Shown: positions 51,085 through 64,000, counted from the stretch's first letter. The stretch is 64,000 nucleotides of DNA from Streptomyces hiroshimensis (GCF_014650335.1 NZ_BMUT01000002.1:172725-236724), one strand, 5' to 3'. Numbers and translations: made by a program. Notes: a model not told the origin generated them from the sequence alone.

Positions 51085-53226
51085 TTGACCCTGCACCTCC
51101 TCCCCGAACAGGACGTCCGCCCGCCGATCCCGGCCCCGCCCTCCGGGCGGAAACGGCACCGGCGGGTGGCCGGAGGCGCCGTCGACCTCCGTCAGCTGGC
51201 CGCCTCTCTCCCGGACGCCTTCCGCAAGCTGCACCCGCGGCTCATGGTCAAGCACCCGGTGCTGTTCGTGGTCGAGGCGGGCTCCGTCCTCACCACGCTC
51301 TCCGCGCTCCTCGACCCGTCCGCCTTCGCCTGGCTCATCAGCGTCTGGCTCTGGCTGACCGTGCTCTTCGCCAATCTGGCCGAGGCCGTCGCCGAGGGCC
51401 GTGGCAAGGCGCAGGCCGAGACGCTGCGCCGCACCCGCGACACCACCGTCGCCCGGCGGCTGCGCACCTGGCGGGTGGGCATGGACCGGCGCGACTGGGT
51501 GGAGGAGCGCGTGGTCGCCGCCGACCTGCGCCCGCAGGACTTCGTGGTCGTGGAGGCGGGCGGGACCGTCCCCGGCGACGGCGAGGTCGTCGACGGCGTC
51601 GCATCGGTCGACGAGTCCGCCATCACCGGCGAGTCCGCGCCCGTCATCCGGGAGGCGGGCGGCGACCGCTCGGGCGTCACCGGCGGTACGAAGGTGCTCT
51701 CCGACCGGGTGGTCGTCCGCATCACCTCACGCCCCGGGCACACCTTCCTGGACCGCATGATCGCCCTGGTCGAGGGCACCAGCCGGCAGAAGACCCCCAA
51801 CGAGCTGGCCCTGAACATCCTGCTCTCCTGCCTGACCGTGATCTTCATCCTGGCCGTGGTGTCGCTGCAGCCCATGGCGGGCTGGTCCGGCGCCCCGCAG
51901 AGCATCACCGTCCTCGTCGCCCTCCTCGTCACCCTCATCCCCACGACCATCGGCGCCCTGCTGTCCGCGATCGGCATCGCCGGGATGGACCGCCTCGTCC
52001 AGCGCAACGTCCTCGCGCTGTCCGGGCGGGCCGTGGAGGCCGCCGGGGACGTCAACACGCTCCTGCTGGACAAGACCGGGACCATCACCCTCGGCAACCG
52101 CCAGGCGGCCTCCTTCGTGCCCGTCAAGGACGTCCCGCACGAGCTGCTGGCCGACGCCGCCCAGCTCGCCTCCCTGGCCGACGAGACGCCCGAGGGCCGC
52201 TCGATCGTCGCCCTCGCGCAGCAGTACGGGATCCACCACGCCGAGGCGGAGTTCGCGCACGGCCGCTTCGTGCCGTTCTCCGCGCAGACGAGGATGAGCG
52301 GGGCGGACTTCGCCTACGACGGCGAGTTCTGCCGCATCCGCAAGGGCGCCGGGAACGCGGTCCTGCAGTGGGTGGCCCGGCGCGGCGGCGACATCCCCGC
52401 CGAGGCCGGCTGGATCGCGGACTCCATCGCGGCCGGCGGCGGCACCCCGCTGCTCGTCGCCCTGGAGGACCGCGACGGCTGCCGGGTCCTGGGCGCCGTC
52501 CACCTCAAGGACGTCGTCAAGCCCGGCATCGCCGAGCGCTTCGCCGAGCTGCGCGCCATGGGCATCAGGACCGTCATGGTCACCGGCGACAACCCGCTCA
52601 CCGCCAAGGCCATCGCCGCGGAGGCCGGGGTGGACGACTACATGGCCGAGGCGACCCCCGAGCACAAGCTCGCCCGCATCCGCGAGGAGCAGGCCGGCGG
52701 CAAGCTGGTGGCGATGACGGGGGACGGCACGAACGACGCGCCCGCGCTGGCCCAGGCGGACGTGGGCGTGGCCATGAACACCGGCACCTCGGCCGCCAAG
52801 GAGGCCGGGAACATGGTGGACCTGGACTCCAACCCCACCAAGCTCATCGAGATCGTGGAGATCGGCAAGCAGCTGCTCATCACGCGCGGCGCGCTCACCA
52901 CCTTCTCCATCTGCAACGACGTCGCCAAGTACTTCGCGATCGTCCCGGCCATGTTCGGCGGCGTCGCCGGCTACGAGGGCCTGGAGAAGCTCAACGTCAT
53001 GGGCCTGCACAGCCCGTCCTCGGCCATCGCCTCGGCGATCATCTTCAACGCGCTGGTCATCGTCGCCCTGATCCCCCTCGCCCTGCGCGGCGTGCGCTAC
53101 GCCCCCTCCAGCGCGCACGCCCTGCTGCGCCGCAACCTCGGCCTGTACGGGGTGGGCGGGCTGATCGCGCCCTTCGCCGGCATCAAACTCATCGATCTGC
53201 TCCTGCAGTTCGTCCCGGGTCTGTGA
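51085..53226 (+). CDS. kdpB: Stand-alone KdpB, potassium-transport P-type ATPase
   Basis: This is the catalytic subunit of the KdpFABC high-affinity K+ pump, about 713 residues from a TTG at 51085 (734 from a GTG at 51022). Motifs are intact: TGES (residues 184-187 approximately), [14 protein letters not shown] (phosphorylated Asp), [11 protein letters not shown], and [36 protein letters not shown]; the transmembrane [16 protein letters not shown] carries the Asp and Lys typical of KdpB. Neither kdpA, kdpC, kdpF nor kdpDE is next to it: the upstream gene is agmatinase and the downstream gene a secreted phytase-like protein. Confidence 0.93.
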   Translation: MTLHLLPEQDVRPPIPAPPSGRKRHRRVAGGAVDLRQLAASLPDAFRKLHPRLMVKHPVLFVVEAGSVLTTLSALLDPSAFAWLISVWLWLTVLFANLAEAVAEGRGKAQAETLRRTRDTTVARRLRTWRVGMDRRDWVEERVVAADLRPQDFVVVEAGGTVPGDGEVVDGVASVDESAITGESAPVIREAGGDRSGVTGGTKVLSDRVVVRITSRPGHTFLDRMIALVEGTSRQKTPNELALNILLSCLTVIFILAVVSLQPMAGWSGAPQSITVLVALLVTLIPTTIGALLSAIGIAGMDRLVQRNVLALSGRAVEAAGDVNTLLLDKTGTITLGNRQAASFVPVKDVPHELLADAAQLASLADETPEGRSIVALAQQYGIHHAEAEFAHGRFVPFSAQTRMSGADFAYDGEFCRIRKGAGNAVLQWVARRGGDIPAEAGWIADSIAAGGGTPLLVALEDRDGCRVLGAVHLKDVVKPGIAERFAELRAMGIRTVMVTGDNPLTAKAIAAEAGVDDYMAEATPEHKLARIREEQAGGKLVAMTGDGTNDAPALAQADVGVAMNTGTSAAKEAGNMVDLDSNPTKLIEIVEIGKQLLITRGALTTFSICNDVAKYFAIVPAMFGGVAGYEGLEKLNVMGLHSPSSAIASAIIFNALVIVALIPLALRGVRYAPSSAHALLRRNLGLYGVGGLIAPFAGIKLIDLLLQFVPGL

Positions 53227-53287
53227 GGCCGGTGGCCGACCACCGTATTTTTCCAGGGTGTTGTTTCCGACCCAGGAGGCCCGCCCC

Positions 53288-54391
53288 ATGCGCACCCGCT
53301 CCGTGCTCGCCGCCGCCACCGCCGCACTGGCCGCGGCCACCTGCCTGACGACCACCGGCGCCGCTCCGGCGCAGGCGCACGCGCCCACGCGCGCGTGCTC
53401 GCCCTCCGTACGGATCGACGGCTTCTCCGACGGTCTGGACAAGACGACGTTCCAGGGCTCGTTCGTCGGCAACCTCTCGGCCCTGGCGGTCGACGAGGAC
53501 GGCACCGTGGCCGCGCTCTCCGACCGCTCCCAGCTGTTCTCCCTCGACGTGGAGCAGAAGACCGGCAAGGCGCCGTCCGCGACCCCCGTGCGGGCCGTGA
53601 ACCTCGCCGACGAGAAGGGCGGCCCCCTCGACTCCGAAGGACTGGTCGTCGACCGTGACGGCACCCGGCTGGTGACGTCCGAGACCGAGCCGTCCGTCCG
53701 CCGCTACGACAGGGACGGCAAGCTGCTGGGGCGGCTGCCCGTCCCGGAGGCGCTGCAGGTCGCCCCGGCCGGGCGCGCCGTGCCCAACCAGACCTTCGAG
53801 GGCCTGACCCTCCAGCCCGGCGGGCGCACGCTGATCGCCTCCATGGAGCAGGCCCTGGCCGGGGACGGGCCGGACGCCGCCGGCAGACCGCTCGTGCGCC
53901 TGCAGAGCTGGCAGCGGCACGGCCAGCATGGTCGGCACGGCCGGCAGGATTTCGTCCTCGGCCCGCAGTACGCCTACCCGGCCGACAAGGGCCTCGGCGT
54001 CGCGGAGATCACCGCGGCCGGCGACGGCCGCCTCCTCGTCCTGGAGCGCGGCTTCACGGCTGGCGTCGGCAACACCGTGCGGCTCTACCTCGCCGACCCG
54101 CGCCGCGCGAGCGACGTCACCGCCGTCACGAACCTGCCCGGCGGTCCGTCCGTGCGGCCCGTGCACAAGACGCTCCTCGCCGACATGGGCGCCTGCCCGT
54201 CCCTGGGCGCGACCGCCCGGCAGCCGCAGCCGAACCCGCTGCTGGACAACATCGAGGGGCTCGCCGTCACCCGGCCCGCCACCCGGCGGAACGGAGGATT
54301 CCTCCGCCTGCTGCTGGTGAGCGACGACAACCAGAACCCTGTGCAGGTCACCCGGCTCTATTCGCTCACCGTGCGCCTGCCGCGGCCGTAG
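53288..54391 (+). CDS. Secreted phytase-type esterase-like protein
   Basis: This extracellular beta-propeller protein, an esterase-like domain of the phytase family (PF13449 type), has 367 residues. Signal peptide: MRTRSVLAAATAALAAATCL up to the AQAHA cleavage area. Repeating strands LSALAVDEDGTVAALSDRSQLFSL, DSEGLVVDRDGTRLVTSETEPSVRRYD, TFEGLTLQPGGRTLIASMEQAL, and GVAEITAAGDGRLLVLERGF are the hallmark. Substrate unknown; phosphate esters are possible. GGAGG lies ten bases before the ATG. Two Cys near the ends may form a disulfide. Confidence 0.85.
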   Translation: MRTRSVLAAATAALAAATCLTTTGAAPAQAHAPTRACSPSVRIDGFSDGLDKTTFQGSFVGNLSALAVDEDGTVAALSDRSQLFSLDVEQKTGKAPSATPVRAVNLADEKGGPLDSEGLVVDRDGTRLVTSETEPSVRRYDRDGKLLGRLPVPEALQVAPAGRAVPNQTFEGLTLQPGGRTLIASMEQALAGDGPDAAGRPLVRLQSWQRHGQHGRHGRQDFVLGPQYAYPADKGLGVAEITAAGDGRLLVLERGFTAGVGNTVRLYLADPRRASDVTAVTNLPGGPSVRPVHKTLLADMGACPSLGATARQPQPNPLLDNIEGLAVTRPATRRNGGFLRLLLVSDDNQNPVQVTRLYSLTVRLPRP

Positions 54392-54506
54392 GGGGAGCGC
54401 ACCGCCCGGCCTCGCACCCGTACTTTGTTGCGGCGGGATGAAATCCGCAGCCCACGGCGTTGGGCCCTCCGTCAGCAGGACGAGAGCGGCAGCGCAGGAG
54501 GCTCGG

Positions 54507-58364
<3,858 letters not shown>

Positions 58365-58441
58365 GCCGCGGGGGCTCCCCGCCCGGTACGTTGGCGCCGG
58401 AAGACCTCAGACAAGGCGCTTCGTACCGAGCGGGGAACCCC

Positions 58442-59023
58442 ATGCGCAAGCTCACCTACTTCATCGCCACCACCATCGACGGCCTCATCGCGGGCCCCGG
58501 CGACGAGTTCGACTTCATGATGTCGATCCTGGACGACGAGTACGTCGGCGCCCTGATCGAGGCCTACCCGGACACCGTCTCCGCGCGGGGCCGCGAGGCC
58601 GTCGGGCTCGGCCCGGAGAACCGGGACTTCGACACGGTCCTGATGGGCCGCAACACCTACGAGCCCGGCCTGTCGATCGGCATGACCAGCCCGTACCCGC
58701 ACCTGCGGCAGTACGTGGTCTCGAAGTCCCTCGCCACCAGCCCCGACCCCGCGGTCACCGTCTTCTCCGGCGACCCGGTGGAGCTGGTCCGCGACCTCAA
58801 GCAGCAGGAGGGCAAGGGGATCTGGCTGTGCGGCGGGGCGAACCTCGCGGGCCAGCTGCGCGGTGAGATCGACGAGCTCGTGGTGAAGATCAACCCGTTC
58901 GTCGCGGGGAAGGGCATCCCGCTGTTCTCGGCGGAGTTCTCCCCGCAGCGCTACGACCTGAAGGGGACCCGCTCGTTCGGCAACGGCGTCGTGATGGTGA
59001 CGTACGCCAAGCGGACCGGCTGA
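58442..59023 (+). CDS. Dihydrofolate reductase family protein (RibD C-terminal type)
   Basis: This NADPH-dependent reductase-fold protein has 193 residues. MRKLTYFIATTIDGLIAG is the family start, then MGRNTYEPGL, the cofactor segment VVSKSLATSPDPAVTVFSGDP, and GIWLCGGANLAGQLRGEIDELVVKINPFVAGKGIPLF. The overall pattern is RibD C-terminal-like rather than true folate reductase. The substrate is unknown. An ATG at 58442 follows GGGGAACCCC. It lies between the ABC exporter and a secreted peptidase, with no visible functional link. Confidence 0.88.
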   Translation: MRKLTYFIATTIDGLIAGPGDEFDFMMSILDDEYVGALIEAYPDTVSARGREAVGLGPENRDFDTVLMGRNTYEPGLSIGMTSPYPHLRQYVVSKSLATSPDPAVTVFSGDPVELVRDLKQQEGKGIWLCGGANLAGQLRGEIDELVVKINPFVAGKGIPLFSAEFSPQRYDLKGTRSFGNGVVMVTYAKRTG

Positions 59024-59137
59024 CGGCGGAAGAGGGTTGCACCAGAGGGTTGCACGAGGGGTGAGAGAAAAGGGTCTGGTGCGCCGGTCGGCCCCCCGGT
59101 AGGTTCGCGGCGAACTTGCGAACCCAGGGGAGGGCGA

Positions 59138-60568
59138 ATGCGCAGGGCTCTCAGATGGCTGCTGGCGCTGACGGTGCTCGTGGGCACCGTCGGTGCCGGC
59201 AGCGCCACGGCGGGGGCGGCCACCAAGGCCACCGAGCCGGACATCAAGGAACGCGTCCTGAAGATTCCGGGGATGAGGCTGGTCGAGGAGAAGCCGTACG
59301 AGGGCTACCGCTACCTCGTCCTGACCTACGATCAGCCGGTCGACCACCGGAACCCGGCCAAGGGCACCTTCCAGCAGCGCTTCACGCTGCTGCACAAGTC
59401 GACGGACCGGCCGACCGTCTTCTTCACCTCCGGCTACAACGTCAACACCAACCCCGGCCGCAGCGAGCCGACCCGCATCGTCGACGGCAACCAGGTGTCG
59501 CTGGAGTACCGCTTCTTCACCCCGTCGCGGCCGCAGCCCGCCGACTGGTCCAAGCTCGACATCTACCAGGCCGCCAGCGACCAGCACCGCCTCTACGCGG
59601 CCCTCAAGCCGGTCTACGGCAAGAACTGGCTGGCCACCGGCGGCTCCAAGGGCGGCATGACGGCGACGTACTACCGCCGCTACTACCCGAACGACATGAA
59701 CGGCACCGTCGCCTACGTCGCGCCCAACGACATCGACAACGACGAGGACTCGGCCTACGACCGCTTCTTCGCGAACGTCGGCGACCAGGCCTGCCGCACC
59801 CAGCTCAACTCGGTGCAGCGCCAGGCGCTGCTGCGCCGTGACGAGATGGTCGCCCGCTACCAGAAGTGGGCCGACGAGAACGGCAAGACGTTCAAGACCC
59901 TCGGCGGCATCGACCAGTCCTTCGAGAACGTCGTGGTCGACCTGGTCTGGTCGTTCTGGCAGTACCACCTGCAGAGCGAGTGCGCGTCCGTGCCCGCCAC
60001 GAACGCCTCCACCGACGACCTGTACAAGTTCGTCGACACCATCTCGGGCTTCGACGGCTACACCGACCAGGGCCTGGAGCGCTTCACCCCGTACTACTAC
60101 CAGGCGGGCACCGAGCTCGGCGCCCCGAGCCCGAAGAACGCACACCTCAAGGGCCTGCTCCGGCACCCCGAGACCCTCAACCCGCGCGCGTACGTGCCGC
60201 GGGAGATCCCGATGAAGTTCAAGCGCGGCGTCATGGCCGACGTCGACCGCTGGGTGCGCGAGGACAGCAAGCGGATGCTCTTCGTCTACGGGCAGAACGA
60301 CCCGTGGAGCGGCGAGCCGTTCCGCCTCGGCAGGAACGCGGCCGCGCGGGACGACTACCGCTTCTACGCGCCCGGCGGCAACCACGGCTCGAACATCGCC
60401 CAGCTGGTCGCCGACGAGCGGGCCAAGGCCACGGCCAAGGTCCTGGAGTGGGCGGGCGTCGCCCCGGCGGCCGTCCGGCAGGACGAGTCGCACGCCAAGC
60501 CGCTCGCCGCGTACGACGCGAAGCTCGACAAGCCGGTCGTCGAGCAGCGGCAGGCCCTGCGGCCGTAA
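59138..60568 (+). CDS. Secreted tripeptidyl aminopeptidase, S37 (PS-10) type
   Basis: This extracellular serine peptidase removes N-terminal tripeptides; 476 residues. Signal peptide RRALRWLLALTVLVGTVGAG, then the family hallmark YRYLVLTYDQPVDHRNPAKGTFQQRF. The nucleophile is in WLATGGSKGGMTATYY, the acid is probably in FVYGQNDPWSGEPF and the His in APGGNHGSNI. In S. mobaraensis the homologue helps activate transglutaminase; the role here is general protein turnover by inference. AGGGGAGGG lies before the ATG. Confidence 0.9.
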   Translation: MRRALRWLLALTVLVGTVGAGSATAGAATKATEPDIKERVLKIPGMRLVEEKPYEGYRYLVLTYDQPVDHRNPAKGTFQQRFTLLHKSTDRPTVFFTSGYNVNTNPGRSEPTRIVDGNQVSLEYRFFTPSRPQPADWSKLDIYQAASDQHRLYAALKPVYGKNWLATGGSKGGMTATYYRRYYPNDMNGTVAYVAPNDIDNDEDSAYDRFFANVGDQACRTQLNSVQRQALLRRDEMVARYQKWADENGKTFKTLGGIDQSFENVVVDLVWSFWQYHLQSECASVPATNASTDDLYKFVDTISGFDGYTDQGLERFTPYYYQAGTELGAPSPKNAHLKGLLRHPETLNPRAYVPREIPMKFKRGVMADVDRWVREDSKRMLFVYGQNDPWSGEPFRLGRNAAARDDYRFYAPGGNHGSNIAQLVADERAKATAKVLEWAGVAPAAVRQDESHAKPLAAYDAKLDKPVVEQRQALRP

Positions 60569-60592
60569 CCGCGACCGTCCCCCCGGGGCGGG

Positions 60593-61216
60593 CTAGACCA
60601 GGCGGCGGGCGCACCCGACGGGTGCCCCGCCGCCCACTTGTACGTACAGGTCGGTCGAGGGCGGGCACTCCGGCCGGGCCCCGACCTCGGTCGTGATGCG
60701 GTACTCGGGGGCGTGCGCCGCCGAGCCGTCGCAGGCGGTCTCCTTCACCACCCCGTCCCGCTGGGTGTAGAGGCAGTCGCCGGTCACCGTCAGCGGACCG
60801 CCGCCCATGCCGGGGTCGCCCGGGTGCGGCGGCTGGAGATTGCGCATGCAGGCGTAGCCCTCGGGCGCGCTGTGCTCCTCCGAGGCGCCCTGGTCGACGG
60901 CGGTGATGTGCAGGACGAAGTCGGTCTCGTCGGGGCAGCGCGGGCCGCCCGCGCGGGGGCCGTTGTAGCGGGCGAGGACCCTCGCTGCGGCCTCCCCGCT
61001 CCAGCAGGAGACCTCGGTGAAGGAGCCCGTGGCGCGCCCCGCGCACTCGCCGCGGGCCAGGAACGCCGGATCGCGCCCCGGGCGGGCGTGGGCGGCCGGT
61101 GTGCCTGCGGCGCCGGCGGCGGGCTGCTGGGCCCGGCAGCCGCTCAGCGCGGCGGTCGCGCCGGACGCGAGCAGCACGAGCGCGAGCAGCGCCGTCCGCG
61201 GCGCGCCATGGCCCAT
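60593..61216 (-). CDS. Lipoprotein, unknown function
   Basis: The product is 207 residues. A lipobox (ALSGC) follows a hydrophobic stretch of Leu/Ala/Val after MGHGAPRT. The mature part has paired Cys (GECAGRA, SCWSGEAA, PRCPDETD, YACMRN, DCLYTQ, TACDGS, PECPPS, GCARRL) consistent with three or four disulfides, and repeated short patterns suggest two copies of one small domain. No family recognised. The ATG at 61216 is chosen since the frame remains open upstream but has no signal peptide there. It converges with the peptidase gene at a 24-base gap. Confidence 0.72.
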   Translation of the reverse strand: MGHGAPRTALLALVLLASGATAALSGCRAQQPAAGAAGTPAAHARPGRDPAFLARGECAGRATGSFTEVSCWSGEAAARVLARYNGPRAGGPRCPDETDFVLHITAVDQGASEEHSAPEGYACMRNLQPPHPGDPGMGGGPLTVTGDCLYTQRDGVVKETACDGSAAHAPEYRITTEVGARPECPPSTDLYVQVGGGAPVGCARRLV

Positions 61217-61573
61217 GATGACCCCCGTCCCCCCGATGCGCTCCAGCCTGGCTTCCCGGGCCCGGCGCACACCAGACGTGCGGGGCGCACGGCGGCGGTG
61301 GAAACGAGGTGTGTGCGGGCGCATGCCACCGGGCGTACGCCGGGTGCGCACGCCGTACTCGTACGCCGTACCCACCCGTCCGCCCGGCCGGACCCGCCGC
61401 CGGCGCTGTGGAGCGGGGGGCGCGCCGACGACGGTGTGCTGCCTTCCGCAGGCGGCGGAGAGGGAGGTCAGCAACCGGCCGGCGGCGCGGGCCGACACCG
61501 CTCTGCGGGGTACGACGGCAGCACGGCCCTTGGACGGGCGGCGCCCCGGAGCGGTTCCCGCACCCGGCGCACG
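61217..61573. other. Non-coding gap
   Basis: Between the lipoprotein start and the end of the TetR gene I see no gene I can support. Repetitive CGTACGCC-type motifs occur at about 61321-61380. No clear promoter or terminator was recognised. Confidence 0.5.
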
Positions 61574-62194
61574 TCAGTCGTGCGCGCGCCGCTTCCCGCC
61601 GAGCGCGGGCAGCCGCCGGGTCAGCAGCCGTGCGCGCGGCGCGAGCCGCCGGGCCATGGCGAAGACCGACTCCGTACGGGAGCGGTCGCTGTCCAGGACG
61701 GTGAAGAGGTTGACCCCGAGGTAGAAGGTGATCGCGGCGTTGGCGAGGTCGCGCGGCGGGGTCAGGCGCGCGAGCGGCGTCCCGCCGATGACCCGCTCCA
61801 GGGTCTCCTCGACGAAGGCGATCCACGGCTCGGCCCGCTCGCGGATCTCCGCGCGCAGCTCCGGCTTGGCGACGGCGGCGGCGACGAGCTCGGAGAACAT
61901 CGTCAGGTGCCCGCCCTCGACGTCGCTGCGGTACACGCGCGTGCCGGCGTCCACCAGGTCCTCAAGGGTGCGGGCGCCCGCGACCGCCTCGGTGAGCAGC
62001 CCCATGCGCTCGGCGGAGGAGCGGTCGAGCGCGGCGAACAGCAGCGGGTCGACGCCCCCGAAGTGATAGAAGACCAGCGCCGAATTGACGCCTGCCTCCT
62101 TGGCGATCGTCCGCGCGCTCGACTTGGCGTACCCCTGCGTCCGCAGCACGGTGTCCGCCGCCCGGATCAGCCGTTCCTTGGTGTCCACCGTCAT
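61574..62194 (-). CDS. TetR-family regulator
   Basis: This regulator has 206 residues. HTH: RLIRAADTVLRTQGYAKSSARTIAKEAGVNSALVFYHF (about 8-46), then a helical effector domain rich in Leu and Arg with FSELVAAAVAKPELRAEIRER. The closing tail is basic. It is not linked in sequence to any obvious target; the LysR gene upstream is read in the same direction. The ATG overlaps the expected region for translation, and a candidate promoter/operator lies 27-65 bases upstream. Confidence 0.87.
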   Translation of the reverse strand: MTVDTKERLIRAADTVLRTQGYAKSSARTIAKEAGVNSALVFYHFGGVDPLLFAALDRSSAERMGLLTEAVAGARTLEDLVDAGTRVYRSDVEGGHLTMFSELVAAAVAKPELRAEIRERAEPWIAFVEETLERVIGGTPLARLTPPRDLANAAITFYLGVNLFTVLDSDRSRTESVFAMARRLAPRARLLTRRLPALGGKRRAHD

Positions 62195-62220
62195 GTGTGC
62201 AGCCCTCTCGCCGAGGCTGC

Positions 62221-62259
62221 ATCATACGATTTGAGCGGGTGGTGCAACCATGTGCTCAA
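62221..62259 (-). promoter_or_regulatory. Candidate promoter and operator of the TetR gene
   Basis: On the minus strand, TATGAT (62226 to 62221) can serve as a -10, with TTGCAC 15 bases upstream as a weak -35. TTGAGC (62231-62236) and GCTCAA (62254-62259) flank them as an inverted repeat, and GCTCAA recurs at 62275-62280. Autorepression is plausible. Confidence 0.4.
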
Positions 62260-62298
62260 GTGGGTTAACCGGCTGCTCAACGTCGTCCGGCCGGTCGT

Positions 62299-63204
62299 TC
62301 AGAACGTCCGCAGGGGCCACTGCTCGTGAAGCGTGCGGACGGTCTCGGTGATCGCCGGCCTGCGGGCCGCGCCCGTGCGCCACAGGGCGAAGAGCCGCCG
62401 CACGGGCACCGGTTCCAGCGGCACGGCGCGCACACCCGCCGGCAGCGGGCCCCGCCCCAGGCGGGGCATCAGCGTGATGCCGAGGCCTGCGGCCACCAGA
62501 GCGATGTGGGTGTGGTTCTCGGCGACCTGGTAGGCGAGGTCCGGCTCGTGGCCCGTGGCGCGCAGCGTCCGGACGAGCCAGTCGTGGCAGACGGCGCCCG
62601 GCGGCTGGCAGATCCAGCGGTGGTGCGGCAGGTCCGCCCGGCCCAGCACCTCACGGCCGGCCAGCGGGTGCCCCTCGGGCACCAGCACGTCGCAGCGGTC
62701 CTCGCCGATCACTGCGCGCTCCAGGCCCTCCGGGGCGGCCAGCGGGGCGATGTCCCAGTCGTGAGTTACCGCAAGGTCGATGACCCCTTGGGAGACCAGG
62801 TCGCCCGACAGGTGCGGGTCCACCTCCAGCAGGCGGGCGTCCAGCGCCGGGTGGGCGCCGGCGAGCCGGGCGAGCACGCCGGGCAGCAGACCGCGCGCGG
62901 CCGACGGGAACGCCCCGATGACCAGCCGGCCCGCAGGCTGCCCGCGGCGCTCCTCCAGCTCCGTCTCCGCCCGCTCGACCAGAGCCAGCAACTGCCGGGC
63001 CGTGGCGGCCAGGTGCCGGCCCTCGTCGGTCAGCGCCACGCCGCGCCCGCGCCGCTCCAGCAGCGTCGTGCGCGTCTCCCGCTCCAGCTTGGTGACGGCC
63101 TGCGAGACGGCCGACGGCGTGTAGCCCAGGGCCACGGCCGCGGCGCTCACCGAACCGTGCACCGACACCGCGTGCAGCGCCCGCAGGCGGGCCAGGTCCA
63201 GCAC
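62299..63204 (-). CDS. LysR-family regulator of the EamA transporter
   Basis: This transcriptional regulator has 301 residues. The N-terminal wHTH (RLRALHAVSVHGSVSAAAVALGYTPSAVSQAVTKLERET, about 4-60) is followed by a periplasmic-binding-like effector domain. The GTG at 63204 follows GAGGGG. It is divergent from an EamA-type transporter gene across a perfect T-N11-A palindrome, the classic LysR site. So it probably switches the transporter in response to its substrate. Confidence 0.92.
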   Translation of the reverse strand: MLDLARLRALHAVSVHGSVSAAAVALGYTPSAVSQAVTKLERETRTTLLERRGRGVALTDEGRHLAATARQLLALVERAETELEERRGQPAGRLVIGAFPSAARGLLPGVLARLAGAHPALDARLLEVDPHLSGDLVSQGVIDLAVTHDWDIAPLAAPEGLERAVIGEDRCDVLVPEGHPLAGREVLGRADLPHHRWICQPPGAVCHDWLVRTLRATGHEPDLAYQVAENHTHIALVAAGLGITLMPRLGRGPLPAGVRAVPLEPVPVRRLFALWRTGAARRPAITETVRTLHEQWPLRTF

Positions 63205-63234
63205 GGAAGTCCCCTCGTCGTTTCAGCTCGTCAT

Positions 63235-63249
63235 TTCAGCGTTGCTGAA
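63235..63249. promoter_or_regulatory. LysR box between LysR and EamA genes
   Basis: TTCAGC-GTT-GCTGAA is a perfect palindrome with the T-N11-A spacing of LysR-type binding sites. It lies 31 bases from the LysR start and 60 bases from the transporter start. Confidence 0.7.
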
Positions 63250-63308
63250 TCCCATCATGAAGGAACCTGTGCTGGTGCTACAGAGTCCGGGCGGCGAGGC
63301 TGGCTCGT

Positions 63309-64000
63309 ATGCGTCCCTTGCACCTCGCCCTCGCCGTTCTCGTCGCCGCCGTATGGGGCGTCAACTTCGTCGTCATCGACGTCGGCCTGGACCACTTCCC
63401 GCCACTGCTCTTCTCCGCCCTGCGCTTCCTCGCCGCCGCCGTGCCGGCCGTCTTCCTCGTCGGGCGGCCACAGGTCGGGTGGCGGTGGATCGTCGCCGTC
63501 GGACTGGTCCTCGGCGTGGGCAAGTTCGGGCTCCTGTTCACCGGCATGCACCTGGGGATGCCCGCCGGCCTGTCCTCGCTCGTCCTGCAGGTCCAGGCGG
63601 TCTTCACGGCCCTCTTCGCCGTGGCCGCACTGGGCGAACGGCTCGGCCGCACCCACCTGCTGGGCATGGGCCTGGCCCTGGCGGGCATCGCGGTGGCCGC
63701 CGTCGACGAGGGCACCTCCGGAACGCTCCTCGGCTTCGCGCTCGTCGTGGCCGCCGCGGCCTTGTGGGGCGTGTCCAACGTGATCACGCGCAAGGCCGCG
63801 CCGCCGGACGCGCTGCGCTTCATGGTGTGGGTGAGCACCGTGCCGGTGCTGCCGCTCCTGCTGCTTTCGCTCCTCTTCGAGGGCCCGGAGGCGGACGCCG
63901 CTGCGCTGCGCTCGCTCGACTGGAGCGGCGCCGGGGCGATCCTCTTCGTCGCCTGGGTCTCCACGGTCCTCGGCTTCGGCGCGTGGGGCTTCCTGCTGCG
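63309..64000 (+). CDS. EamA-family transporter, C-terminus beyond window
   Basis: This drug/metabolite-exporter-type membrane protein is cut by the right edge (230 codons visible). The first EamA repeat starts LALAVLVAAVWGVNFVVIDVGL, includes PAGLSSLVLQVQAVFTALFA and ends ALAGIAVAAVD; the second repeat starts GFALVVAAAALWGVSNVITRKAA. The ATG at 63309 has GAGG about ten bases upstream. It could be an amino-acid or metabolite exporter controlled by the divergent LysR protein. Confidence 0.9.
   Translation, partial: MRPLHLALAVLVAAVWGVNFVVIDVGLDHFPPLLFSALRFLAAAVPAVFLVGRPQVGWRWIVAVGLVLGVGKFGLLFTGMHLGMPAGLSSLVLQVQAVFTALFAVAALGERLGRTHLLGMGLALAGIAVAAVDEGTSGTLLGFALVVAAAALWGVSNVITRKAAPPDALRFMVWVSTVPVLPLLLLSLLFEGPEADAAALRSLDWSGAGAILFVAWVSTVLGFGAWGFLL

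Overview
The window looks like a piece of a Streptomyces chromosome core. GC content is very high, with strong third-position G/C bias. Many genes use GTG or TTG starts behind GGAGG-type sites. Landmark genes occur in an order I recall from S. coelicolor and S. lividans: cslA-glxA, a small AA10 LPMO, cdgA, a bglC-type sugar operon, ornA, adpA (with a TTA codon), glmS and an acdH leucine/branched-chain operon. I see no transposase, integrase, phage gene, CRISPR array or rRNA.

Layout. 1-5.7 kb: the cslA-glxA hyphal-tip glycan genes (glxA cut by the left edge), a tRNA-Lys, an NlpC/P60 hydrolase, a P-loop kinase, and an LPMO preceded by a DasR-type palindrome. 5.8-8.5 kb: a CcdA/DsbA-like disulfide pair and two small membrane or secreted proteins. 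8.6-15.8 kb: a second and third identical tRNA-Lys, an IclR regulator facing a flavin monooxygenase, the c-di-GMP enzyme gene cdgA with a BldD-like box, a secreted M6-type metalloprotease, a primase/polymerase-domain protein and a small conserved protein. 15.9-20.7 kb: a sugar ABC importer with a GH1 beta-glucosidase, without a LacI regulator beside it. 20.9-28.5 kb: a histidine phosphatase and, divergently, a tightly overlapping operon of a PAP2 phosphatase, a RecB-like nuclease with four Fe-S-type cysteines, an unrecognised 513-residue protein and an SF1 UPF1/Dna2-like helicase. This looks like a Dna2-type nuclease-helicase split over three genes and is the most interesting system here. A spermidine-synthase-like gene converges on it.

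28.8-34.1 kb: an HTH/TPR regulator, tRNA-His, ornA, adpA with a complex leader, a small membrane protein and a universal stress protein. 34.4-39.4 kb: glmS, two proteins of unknown role and a secreted GH20 hexosaminidase. 39.6-48.8 kb: a four-gene leucine-degradation operon (3-methylcrotonyl-CoA carboxylase subunits, HMG-CoA lyase, acyl-CoA dehydrogenase) facing a TetR gene across tandem operators, then a second acyl-CoA dehydrogenase, a TesB thioesterase and a small membrane protein. 48.9-64 kb: a putative phosphatase, agmatinase, a stand-alone KdpB, a phytase-like secreted protein, a fused asymmetric ABC exporter, a DHFR-like reductase, an S37-type tripeptidyl aminopeptidase, a lipoprotein, a TetR and a LysR regulator, and an EamA transporter cut by the right edge.

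Together the genes link cell-wall/chitin/glucan metabolism (CslA/GlxA, LPMO, GH20, GlmS, GH1 system), developmental control (CdgA, AdpA, OrnA, BldD/AdpA-like sites) and branched-chain acyl-CoA catabolism. Statements about other species' gene order or published motifs come from memory; no database was searched.
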